This document shows, one piece after another, positions 1 to 4,269 of a stretch of 6,947 nt of DNA. The notes under the pieces were generated by a model that ran no database searches, was not told where the DNA came from, and saw nothing but the letters and a program-made list of their open reading frames with translations. A program made the translations under genes and the position numbers. The stretch lies in the NCBI GenBank assembly GCA_017533165.1, contig JAFXIM010000242.1, positions 1 to 6,947 on the forward strand, read 5' to 3'. Each line of letters starts with the position of its first letter. Position 1 is the stretch's first letter. Source of the DNA: Eggerthellaceae bacterium (lineage in GTDB: Bacteria; Actinomycetota; Coriobacteriia; Coriobacteriales; Eggerthellaceae).

Positions 1-258
1 GATGTCACAGGCGTGGCATTTGAAATGAAGCTCTCCCGCCCTGGTGCGGAAGAGGAAGAAGGCAGGAGTGTACTTACCATTGTTGCCAGTTCCGCTCTTG
101 CAGCACGGGCAAACGAAGGCATTGTTGCCAAAACGAGGGGCAGGGGTGGTTATAGACTCAACGTAGTCACGAAGGCGTTCTCGTGCGGCAGCGCGAAATT
201 CTGCGCGGTAACGACCGTCTTCAGTGTTTAAAGCATTCGGCTCATCTTTGCTCTTCAT
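1..258 (-). CDS. Zinc-finger DNA primase / replication protein, N-terminal part (runs off left edge)
   Basis: 86 codons are visible on the minus strand and the frame is still open at base 1. Residues 50-58 read CPCCKSGTG and residues 79-84 read FKCHAC. This is the CxxC ... CxxC layout, with a small-residue loop after the first pair, of the zinc-binding domain at the start of DnaG-like and phage/plasmid primases (CHC2/Toprim families), whose ribbon contacts template DNA. The preceding residues 16-40 form a charged, probably helical lead-in, as is common in phage primases. The ATG at 258 is chosen because AGGTG lies 5 nt upstream. The frame stays open further upstream to an ATG at 312 that has no SD, so a longer N-terminus is possible. 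In a mobile element this protein would prime element replication. The Toprim or helicase part lies outside the window, so the exact class (primase alone or primase-helicase) cannot be told. Confidence 0.72.
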   Translation of the reverse strand, partial: MKSKDEPNALNTEDGRYRAEFRAAARERLRDYVESITTPAPRFGNNAFVCPCCKSGTGNNGKYTPAFFLFRTRAGELHFKCHACDI

Positions 259-691
259 GTTGCACCTGCCTGTGAAATGATGTTCCGGCGAAACCATGTT
301 CCAAATCTTCATGGCGAGAAGGAAACCCTCGTCCGCAAGAACTAAATCGACAAGCAAAAGTGTCGCATCTCAAAAGAAACCGCAGGTGAAGAAGGGAAAG
401 TTGTCATTTCGCTGTAGGCAAATCGGGAACAAGCCGTTAGCAAGAAGACTCTAAGGACAAACGGCACAGCATCATCAACCGTGTTCATCATGACCAATGA
501 TGTGGCAGCGTGCCGTCTTCTTGAAAGAACGGTTCTTTGCAAGCTCTCTTCCAACTGATATGCACGAAATTTCACCTGTACTTTAAGTTAAAATAAATGA
601 AATGCACGAAATTATAAGGAAAACACGACTAAATAGGCTTTCGTATCAGCCATGCTAGTAGTCAACAGTTAATGCAACAAGAAAGGTAAGA
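259..691. other. Intergenic region between divergent primase and phosphoesterase genes
   Basis: About 430 bp separate two divergently transcribed genes. The stretch 575-660 is AT-rich and likely carries promoter elements for the phosphoesterase; I could not pick a pair of hexamers with good spacing. A repeated 12-mer is listed separately. Several short frames of 47 to 77 codons exist on both strands, but none has an SD or a recognisable domain. The frame at 311-454 would encode a strikingly basic 47-residue peptide with 16 Lys/Arg and no acidic residue, but it lacks an SD. Confidence 0.5.
560..613. repeat. 12-bp direct repeat ATGCACGAAATT, two copies 42 bp apart
   Basis: ATGCACGAAATT occurs at 560-571 and 602-613. 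The start-to-start distance is 42 bp, four helical turns, so two bound proteins would sit on the same DNA face. Each copy is part of an imperfect dyad: the first is TGATAT-GCACGAA-ATTTCA and the second has TGAAAT before the same core. This is consistent with an operator pair or iteron-like binding site upstream of the phosphoesterase gene, 79 bp before its start codon. The repeat is directly visible; the binding role is inferred. Confidence 0.45.
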
Positions 692-1399
692 ATGAGCAGG
701 ATATTCGTGACAGGCGATCTCCATGGGACTTTCGACATTTGGAAACTCACGGACCGGCATTTTGAAGAGCTCGGACTGGGCGAGGATGACTACTTGATCA
801 TTTGCGGGGATTTTGGACTTGTCTGGTATTTCGAAGATGACGAGCGGGGAGACGAAGATAAAAAATGGCTTGACTGGCTCGAGGGGAAACCGTGGACAAC
901 GCTTTTTGTCGATGGCAACCATGAAAACTTCGACCTCCTTTCTGGCTACCTCATCGAAGAGTGGAATGGCGGACAGGTGCAAAGGGTCAGGGACAATGTC
1001 ATTCACCTTGTTCGCGGACAAGTTTTTGACATCGCTGGTAAGACCTTCTTTGCGATGGGCGGAGCTTATAGCCACGACATCGAATACCGAACAGAAGGCG
1101 TGAGCTGGTGGAAAGCCGAAGTGCCGAGCCGGAAAGAGCGCGAGGAGGCCATCGCAAACCTTGCAGCCCATGACTGGAAGGTGGACTATGCCATCACGCA
1201 CTGTGGGCCAACTGGCGCCATTCCGAAACCCCGTATATCCGATCCCGTCTTCCCTGACGAATACACCGATTGGCTACAGACTGAGATTGCGGATAAGCTC
1301 CAATTCAAGAAGTGGTTCTTTGGGCATTATCACAAGGATTACAACGAAGGGGATGCCTACCGTCTCCTCTACTACGATTTTGAGGAAATCAAGGGATAG
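692..1399 (+). CDS. Calcineurin-like metallophosphoesterase, 235 residues
   Basis: A complete gene with ATG at 692 and GAAAGG 5 nt upstream. It carries the full set of metallophosphoesterase (PF00149 superfamily) metal-binding motifs: GDLHG at residues 8-12 (D9, H11), GDFG at 39-42 (D40), GNHEN at 75-79 (N76, H77), THCGP at 169-173 (H170) and GHYH at 211-214 (H212, H214). These ligate a dinuclear metal centre that hydrolyses phosphomono- or phosphodiesters. There is no signal peptide or membrane segment, so it is cytoplasmic. The segment around residues 138-146 (SWWKAEVPS) is, from memory, typical of a subfamily common as single genes in gut anaerobes and their mobile elements; the substrate is unknown. 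It stands alone, oriented opposite to the primase, integrase and other small genes, and is probably accessory cargo. It could act on nucleotides, nucleic acid ends or phosphoproteins, and nothing in the sequence decides which. Confidence 0.93.
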   Translation: MSRIFVTGDLHGTFDIWKLTDRHFEELGLGEDDYLIICGDFGLVWYFEDDERGDEDKKWLDWLEGKPWTTLFVDGNHENFDLLSGYLIEEWNGGQVQRVRDNVIHLVRGQVFDIAGKTFFAMGGAYSHDIEYRTEGVSWWKAEVPSRKEREEAIANLAAHDWKVDYAITHCGPTGAIPKPRISDPVFPDEYTDWLQTEIADKLQFKKWFFGHYHKDYNEGDAYRLLYYDFEEIKG

Positions 1400-1409
1400 C
1401 CCGAAAAAG

Positions 1410-1428
1410 CGAGAAGGCCCTTCTCTCG
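1410..1428 (+). terminator. Weak hairpin just after the phosphoesterase gene
   Basis: Ten bases past the stop codon, CGAGA (1410-1414) can pair with TCTCG (1424-1428), or alternatively GAGAA (1411-1415) with TTCTC (1421-1425). The stem is short and is followed by TCTCTCTCG rather than a T-run, so it is at best a weak transcription end or 3' stabilising hairpin. Confidence 0.2.
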
Positions 1429-1514
1429 TCTCTCTCGAATAATAGATGTCAGCGTGTTTTGAATATTCAGGAAGAGGGCCCAACATCTACATGGTGCGAA
1501 TTGGGCATCTGACC

Positions 1515-1523
1515 TGGTACAAT
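1515..1523 (+). promoter_or_regulatory. Possible extended -10 promoter reading into the hairpin cluster
   Basis: TGGTACAAT contains the TGn extension plus TACAAT (5 of 6 to TATAAT). No good -35 is present 17 bp upstream (TGCGAA), which extended -10 promoters can tolerate. Transcription would start near 1530 and run through the inverted repeats at 1578-1853. Confidence 0.25.
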
Positions 1524-1577
1524 AAAAGCAGGGCTTAGCACATGCCTCGGTTAGATAACCGTACCTTTTCTATTGAC

Positions 1578-1698
1578 GTTTCCCCGCCTGCGCCTCCATG
1601 CCGCCTGCAGGAGCGGACGGTCGCCTGTTGTCCAGGATCCGGCAGCTGGCGATCATCAAATCCGCTATTCGATTCGCCTGGAGCGCAGGCGGGGAAAC
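1578..1698. repeat. Long inverted repeat, 20-bp arms with one bulge, 80-nt structured loop
   Basis: The left arm (1578-1598) starts GTTTCCCCGCCTGCGC and ends CTCCA. The right arm (1679-1698) is its exact reverse complement except for one extra C at 1593/1594, giving 20 paired bases with one bulge. The loop folds further: GCGGA (1613-1617) pairs with TCCGC (1661-1665), and GGTCGCC (1619-1625) pairs with GGCGATC (1648-1654) with one G-U. The whole unit is thus one long imperfect hairpin. CTTTTC (1565-1570) and GAAAAG (1700-1705) lie just outside as a further inverted pair with uneven spacing. It could be a small non-autonomous (MITE-like) insertion, a single-strand-active origin or recombination site, or a structured RNA. 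Confidence 0.7.
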
Positions 1699-1781
1699 CG
1701 AAAAGACAAGTGCTACGAGTGTCTTTCCACAACTGAATATACGTTCTTGATAAGAGTAATCTATCAATTAAAATGGATTGC

Positions 1782-1853
1782 CCCTTAAGCGCATGGTATT
1801 TCTCTTTCTCTAGAGACCACATTGGTTGTGCCGCGCTACGCAGTGCTTAAGGG
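1782..1853. repeat. Inverted repeat CCCTTAAGC / GCTTAAGGG enclosing about 54 nt
   Basis: CCCTTAAGC at 1782-1790 is the perfect reverse complement of 1845-1853, and the stem extends inward by a G-U (1791/1844) and a C-G (1792/1843) for 11 pairs. The enclosed sequence contains a perfect 10-bp palindrome TCTCTAGAGA (1807-1816) and the short hairpin CACA-TTGGT-TGTG. There is no T-run on either side, so it is not a standard intrinsic terminator for the minus-strand gene ending at 1874. Confidence 0.6.
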
Positions 1854-1873
1854 AGCGGCGCGCGGATCCTTCG

Positions 1874-2125
1874 TTAAACGAGCCTCACTTCGATTATGGA
1901 GTGGGGTTTTTCATTGCTCTGAAACGTTACGTTGCCAGACACCATACCACTTACGTAACGACTCGCCATTTCTTCCGTATGGAAACCCCTAGCGGTTACC
2001 TTTGCATTTGTGCTACTGCGTTCGTTCACAACGGCGCGCCAGCCGTGAACCACTTTCGGCGGCGTTTTGCCGTCAGAGAAAAATAGTGCATACCACTTCG
2101 GCTTGTTGCGAGTTTCGGGCTCCAT
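1874..2125 (-). CDS. Small protein resembling the RNase H1 N-terminal hybrid-binding (viroplasmin-like) domain
   Basis: 83 residues from ATG at 2125, with AAGGTGGTG ending about 6 nt upstream; a TTG at 2143 would add six residues but has no better signal. The central part reads KWYALFF (10-16), then W29, then RGFHTEEMASRYV (46-58). The spacing of the aromatic-Tyr-Ala start, the Trp and the F-x-T-E-x-x-A-x-x-[FY]-V end matches the small domain at the front of eukaryotic and some bacterial RNase H1 proteins (Cauli_VI/viroplasmin family), which binds RNA/DNA hybrids and dsRNA. The RNase H catalytic domain is absent, so this would be a binder only. It is transcribed in the same direction as the integrase and sits between two blocks of inverted repeats. 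Gene reality is fairly well supported; the domain call is by eye and moderate. If wrong, it is an orphan element protein. Confidence 0.5.
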   Translation of the reverse strand: MEPETRNKPKWYALFFSDGKTPPKVVHGWRAVVNERSSTNAKVTARGFHTEEMASRYVSGMVSGNVTFQSNEKPHSIIEVRLV

Positions 2126-2159
2126 GCTGATCACCACCTTCAAAAGAGATAAAGATCCT

Positions 2160-2360
2160 ATGAGACTTATTTCCCAAAACGAGGAGATCGCAACGATCGA
2201 AGGGGAAGAGTTGGCCGAACTGTTACCAAGCTAGCAGGGAAGAAGAGGCTAGAGGCTTGCTGGGCTGGGCGTGAAATCAAAGAACGAAGAGCACCCTTTC
2301 AGCATGGGAGAGCAAACCGCAGAGCTAAGGGCGTTCGTACTACTGCGCGAAGCGCTGTAA
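2160..2360 (+). pseudogene. Possible decayed or very short plus-strand frame
   Basis: Starting at ATG 2160, 35 bp divergent from the 83-residue gene, a frame gives MRLISQNEEIATIEGEELAE and four more residues before TAG at 2232-2234. The same frame, after a second stop, resumes at GTG 2271 and gives 29 residues (MKSKNEEHPFSMGEQTAELR onwards) to TAA at 2358-2360. The composition looks protein-like and the MRLISQ opening resembles starts of some phage-type small proteins, from memory. SD signals are weak, two stops interrupt it, and its 3' end lies within the palindrome at 2331-2369. It may be a gene remnant or chance. Confidence 0.22.
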
Positions 2361-2369
2361 TACGAACGC
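2331..2369. repeat. 39-nt near-perfect palindrome (18-bp arms, GAA loop)
   Basis: GCGTTCGTA (2331-2339) pairs perfectly with TACGAACGC (2361-2369). After a mismatch (2340/2360), TAC (2341-2343) pairs with GTA (2357-2359). After a second mismatch (2344/2356), GCGC (2345-2348) pairs with GCGC (2352-2355) around GAA. In total 16 of 18 positions pair. It lies about 80 bp beyond the 3' end of the integrase gene. There is no T-run, so it is unlikely to be a simple terminator. A recombinase or excisionase binding site, a single-strand origin, or an RNA hairpin are all possible. Confidence 0.7.
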
Positions 2370-2447
2370 GTCACGTTGCTCAAGGTTTGCTCAGGGGAGA
2401 TGCCTCTGCTCGGCAAACCTCTTCAAGAGTAAAACAACGTGGCGCGT
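2366..2447. repeat. Nested inverted repeat abutting the integrase 3' end
   Basis: ACGCGTCACGTTG (2366-2378) pairs with CAACGTGGCGCGT (2435-2447) over 13 positions, 12 Watson-Crick plus one G-T at 2371/2442. Inside, AGGTTTGC (2383-2390) pairs perfectly with GCAAACCT (2413-2420), and CAGGGG (2392-2397) pairs with CCTCTG (2403-2408) with one G-T. Both wobble positions are G-U only if the plus strand is the RNA. The outer left arm shares ACGC with the palindrome at 2331-2369, so the two structures compete at their junction. The right arm ends 3 bp from the integrase stop codon. Confidence 0.65.
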
Positions 2448-2450
2448 GAT

Positions 2451-3428
2451 TTAGTCAAAATCGAGCATCTTCCCGATGGCGTACTCAGGGGCATCGTTCA
2501 ATCTGTCTAGGGCGTGCGAGTAGATCATGGTAGTTCCGATGTTCCCGTGTCTTGCAAGAGCTTGAGCTTGTTGGATGCTGGCTCCGCCTAGTAAAGCGAG
2601 CGTTATCGATGTATGTCTTAAGGAATGCGTCGTGATACGAGCATCGTCATATCCGGCTGTGCGCAGGGCTTTCTTCACAATGCCGCGCAAGCTGCGTGTG
2701 ACGAGCCGCTTGCCATATGTTCTGGTGGAGAGAGAGGCGAACAGCGGCGACTCTGGTCCCATGACCTCACGTCCCTCCGCGCGTCTAGCTGCCAAGTAAG
2801 CATAGATGGGACGCACGGCCGCATCCGTCAGCACCACGAATTCGTCTTTCTGCGATCGGCCTTTGCCTTGGACATAAAGCACGGTAACTGCGCCCTTGTT
2901 GCGCATGTCCTCGACGTTTGCACGTTCGATTTCTATCGTACGTAGCCCCGTCCTTACAAGTAGGTTGAACAGGGCGTAATCGCGCTTCGCTTGTAGCGTA
3001 CTTCCTTTGAGTGTTTCAAGCACACGTCCAACTTGCGTAGGCGTGAGTGCATCCTTGCGGTGACCATTGGACAGCTTCACGCCCTTTACGCCTGCTGCCA
3101 CATTGGGGTATAGCTTTTCCGACTCCAACCATTTAAAAAATGACCTCAACGCGGAAAGATAGGCTCCCACCGTATTCGCCTGCATGCGGGAAAGCTGTGC
3201 CTGCTTATAGGACAGAATGTCGGCGCGGGCAAGATCCCCGCCGCCTCGGCTTGCGTACCAGAGAAAAAACTGGCGAAGCGCCTTTCGATAGGTCTCCTTC
3301 GTCGTCGGAGCTATGTCGGCATCTGCCAGGAATCGTTCTATGAATTGAGCGGCGTTTTGGCTGAGGATCAGCTCGCCGTTTTCCGATTGCTCGCTAAGTA
3401 TGAGTTCGTTTTGCACATTAGGCACCAC
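2451..3428 (-). CDS. Tyrosine recombinase (phage/ICE-type integrase, XerC/D-like size)
   Basis: 325 residues from a GTG at 3428. The N-terminal SAM-like core-binding domain spans about 24-103 and the catalytic domain about 125-315. All active-site residues are present: R163 (TGLRTIEIE), K189 (VQGKGRS), H268 and R271 (HSLRHT), H294 (ARHGN) and nucleophile Y303 (MIYSH). It lacks a long N-terminal arm-binding domain, so it resembles simple Xer-like recombinases more than lambda Int. It would cut and rejoin att sites to integrate and excise the element. The start is uncertain: GTG at 3428, 3425 and 3416 are in frame, with an in-frame TAA just upstream, and none has a strong SD at proper spacing. 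The nearest ATG (3445) is one frame off, separated by an A6 run at 3436-3431. The gene follows 3491-3826 by 62 bp in the same direction, and strong inverted repeats lie directly beyond its stop codon. Confidence 0.93.
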   Translation of the reverse strand: MVPNVQNELILSEQSENGELILSQNAAQFIERFLADADIAPTTKETYRKALRQFFLWYASRGGGDLARADILSYKQAQLSRMQANTVGAYLSALRSFFKWLESEKLYPNVAAGVKGVKLSNGHRKDALTPTQVGRVLETLKGSTLQAKRDYALFNLLVRTGLRTIEIERANVEDMRNKGAVTVLYVQGKGRSQKDEFVVLTDAAVRPIYAYLAARRAEGREVMGPESPLFASLSTRTYGKRLVTRSLRGIVKKALRTAGYDDARITTHSLRHTSITLALLGGASIQQAQALARHGNIGTTMIYSHALDRLNDAPEYAIGKMLDFD

Positions 3429-3490
3429 CGTTTTTTCTTAACCATATCATGCATATGCGGCAATTGACCAGCGTCGTGCCTCCTTTGTGT

Positions 3491-3826
3491 TCAATGCAGT
3501 ATGTGCACCGAACCCTCGTCCATGATCTCGATTTTCTGATACGAGTGGAGGAACTGATCAACGCTCGTGACCTCAGAAGAAGAGGAGCTGCCGGTAGTAC
3601 CTCGGGTTGATTCGTAAAGCGCACGCATCCCTTTGGTGTATGCGTCTCGATCGAGAACGAGATGGTATTCGTAGCAAATGCGATCATCGCTTACGATGAA
3701 TGAATCCACCGCCACGAAGTTGTCGCCGTATTTTCCCACGAAGTGCTTTCGTGCTTCGGCGTGTGAGGAAAACTCGGGAAGCTGCGCCTCTTCCTTGCGA
3801 GAGATCTTGTGCATTTTCTCAAACAC
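3491..3826 (-). CDS. Small conserved-looking protein of unknown function next to the integrase
   Basis: 111 residues if translated from GTG 3826, which has AGGTG 6 nt upstream; an internal ATG at 3814 (MHKISRKEE) is an alternative, and the open frame extends back to GTG 3898 without a useful SD. The body contains a basic and acidic helix-like start, then FVGKYGDNFVAVDSFIV and CYEYHLVLDRDAYTKGM, a Ser-rich linker of five serines, and a Tyr/Ile/Glu-rich end finishing VHILH. It is soluble with no metal or catalytic motif. I recall similarly patterned small proteins in mobile elements of gut bacteria but can assign no function. Its position 62 bp before the integrase suggests one transcript and possibly a role in integrase control or directionality. 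Oddly, the AGGCAGGTG leader is better spaced for ATG 3828, which is in another frame separated by an A4 run. Confidence 0.7.
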   Translation of the reverse strand: MFEKMHKISRKEEAQLPEFSSHAEARKHFVGKYGDNFVAVDSFIVSDDRICYEYHLVLDRDAYTKGMRALYESTRGTTGSSSSSEVTSVDQFLHSYQKIEIMDEGSVHILH

Positions 3827-3994
3827 ATGGTTCACCTGCCTTTTTCTCTTTAGCATACGCATGGCTTGAGCAAAAAGGCAAGTGATGACTAAACACACCC
3901 AGCCCCAAGAGACTGTTTGACTGCATCATATTCGCGGATGTGGCGAAGCGTGCCCGCATTGGAGTAATGTATGTGCTTGTGGAAGTCGTTACCA

Positions 3995-4024
3995 GTGACA
4001 AAATACCTGGTCAGATGGTATATT
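3995..4024 (+). promoter_or_regulatory. Strong-looking sigma-70-type promoter
   Basis: GTGACA (3995-4000, 5 of 6 to TTGACA), an 18-bp spacer, then TATATT (4019-4024, 5 of 6 to TATAAT) preceded by the extended -10 dinucleotide TG at 4016-4017. Transcription would start near 4031. It faces right, into a region with no supported gene but with an intrinsic terminator about 195 nt downstream. Confidence 0.5.
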
Positions 4025-4030
4025 CATAAG

Positions 4031-4226
4031 TGTTATATACATGTCTTTAAGATATTCGCATGCTAAGCTCTATGGGTGCCGTTTCTCGTATCGGCGGTAC
4101 CGCGTTCTTTTTCTCTAAGGTATGAAATGTAAAACTCACCAACCTGTCGGCAAGCAGGCAGGAATGTGAAAGTCTCTGGCCCCCTTGAGGCGAGCTGCTC
4201 CAGCTCAGCCCCAAGGGGGATTTTTT
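4031..4226 (+). ncRNA. Candidate small RNA of about 195 nt bounded by promoter and terminator
   Basis: A promoter (3995-4024) and a strong terminator (4180-4226) on the same strand bracket sequence with no credible ORF. Internal pairing is visible: GGTGCCG (4075-4081) with CGGTACC (4095-4101), including one G-U, and CCTG with CAGG around 4143-4158. It does not match the key motifs of SRP RNA, tmRNA or common riboswitches that I can recall, and no plus-strand gene follows the terminator, which argues against an ordinary riboswitch leader. A 6S-like or regulatory RNA, or the remnant of a leader whose gene was displaced by integration, are possible. Confidence 0.45.
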
Positions 4227-4251
4227 GTGTCTGCAGAGGTTGGCGGTACCG
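4093..4251. repeat. Direct repeat GGCGGTACCG, two copies 149 bp apart
   Basis: GGCGGTACCG occurs at 4093-4102 and 4242-4251. The first copy lies in a perfect 10-bp palindrome GCGGTACCGC (4094-4103). The copies flank the 3' part of the candidate small RNA and its terminator. Ten bases is too short to call an attachment duplication with any confidence. Confidence 0.3.
4180..4226 (+). terminator. Intrinsic terminator, plus strand
   Basis: CCCCCTTG (4180-4187) pairs with CAAGGGGG (4212-4219). Inside, GGC (4189-4191) and GAGCTG (4192-4197) pair with CAGCTC (4201-4206) and GCC (4208-4210). The stem is followed by A and TTTTTT (4221-4226). The T-run is present only on the plus strand, so it ends a rightward transcript; it cannot be an efficient terminator for the minus-strand gene at 4270-4395. 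Confidence 0.9.
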
Positions 4252-4269
4252 TGCGACTAGGCTATTCGT

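Larger units (their letters stand above)
1530..1865 (+). ncRNA. Candidate structured non-coding RNA or DNA: tandem hairpins
   Basis: No convincing gene lies in 1400-1873, but hairpins follow each other closely. They are: the 121-nt hairpin at 1578-1698; a perfect 7-bp stem AAAGACA/TGTCTTT (1702-1708 with 1720-1726); a perfect 6-bp stem TTGATA/TATCAA (1747-1752 with 1762-1767); and CCCTTAAGC/GCTTAAGGG (1782-1790 with 1845-1853), enclosing CACA/TGTG (1818-1821 with 1827-1830). CCGCGC (1831-1836) can alternatively pair with GCGCGG (1860-1865). The plus strand is preferred only because of the possible promoter at 1515-1523; hairpins also form on the other strand. Short frames cross the region on both strands but have no SD. 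No known RNA family is recognised. Confidence 0.35.
3827..4269. other. Intergenic region between element genes and chromosomal-looking genes
   Basis: No supported coding gene lies here. Frames of 21 to 25 codons start at 4041 and 4060 on the plus strand but lack an SD. The region carries a promoter and terminator pair defining a likely short RNA, described separately. It is the most likely place for an element/chromosome boundary, because genes to the left look element-borne and those to the right look chromosomal. I found no tRNA gene. Confidence 0.5.

Noticed and set aside
311..454. 47-residue highly basic plus-strand frame
   Set aside because: No SD, overlaps the upstream region of the primase frame, and no recognisable family; composition alone is not enough.
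342..575. 77-codon minus-strand frame from a GTG
   Set aside because: No SD, no domain, and composition unlike the confident genes; probably chance.
662..1201. 179-codon minus-strand frame
   Set aside because: Antisense shadow of the metallophosphoesterase, whose motifs are unambiguous.
1578..1698. CRISPR repeat pair or integron attC site
   Set aside because: The copies are inverted rather than direct, with no further repeats; the GTTT ends are oriented opposite to attC core boxes.
1578..1698. Retron msr-msd RNA
   Set aside because: The complementary ends fit superficially, but there is no reverse transcriptase gene in the window.
1573..1788. 71-codon plus-strand frame across the hairpin cluster
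   Set aside because: No SD, low-complexity Arg-rich content derived from the repeat arms.
1535..1822. 95-codon minus-strand frame across the hairpin cluster
   Set aside because: No SD and both arms of the long inverted repeat lie inside it, which explains the sequence better than coding; kept as the main alternative to an RNA.
1826..2086. 86-codon plus-strand frame
   Set aside because: Antisense to the 83-residue gene, which has a better SD and domain resemblance.
3418..3687. 89-codon minus-strand frame with four cysteines
   Set aside because: Out-of-frame overlap of the 111-residue gene; only its last codons, after the strong SD, remain of interest as a possible leader.
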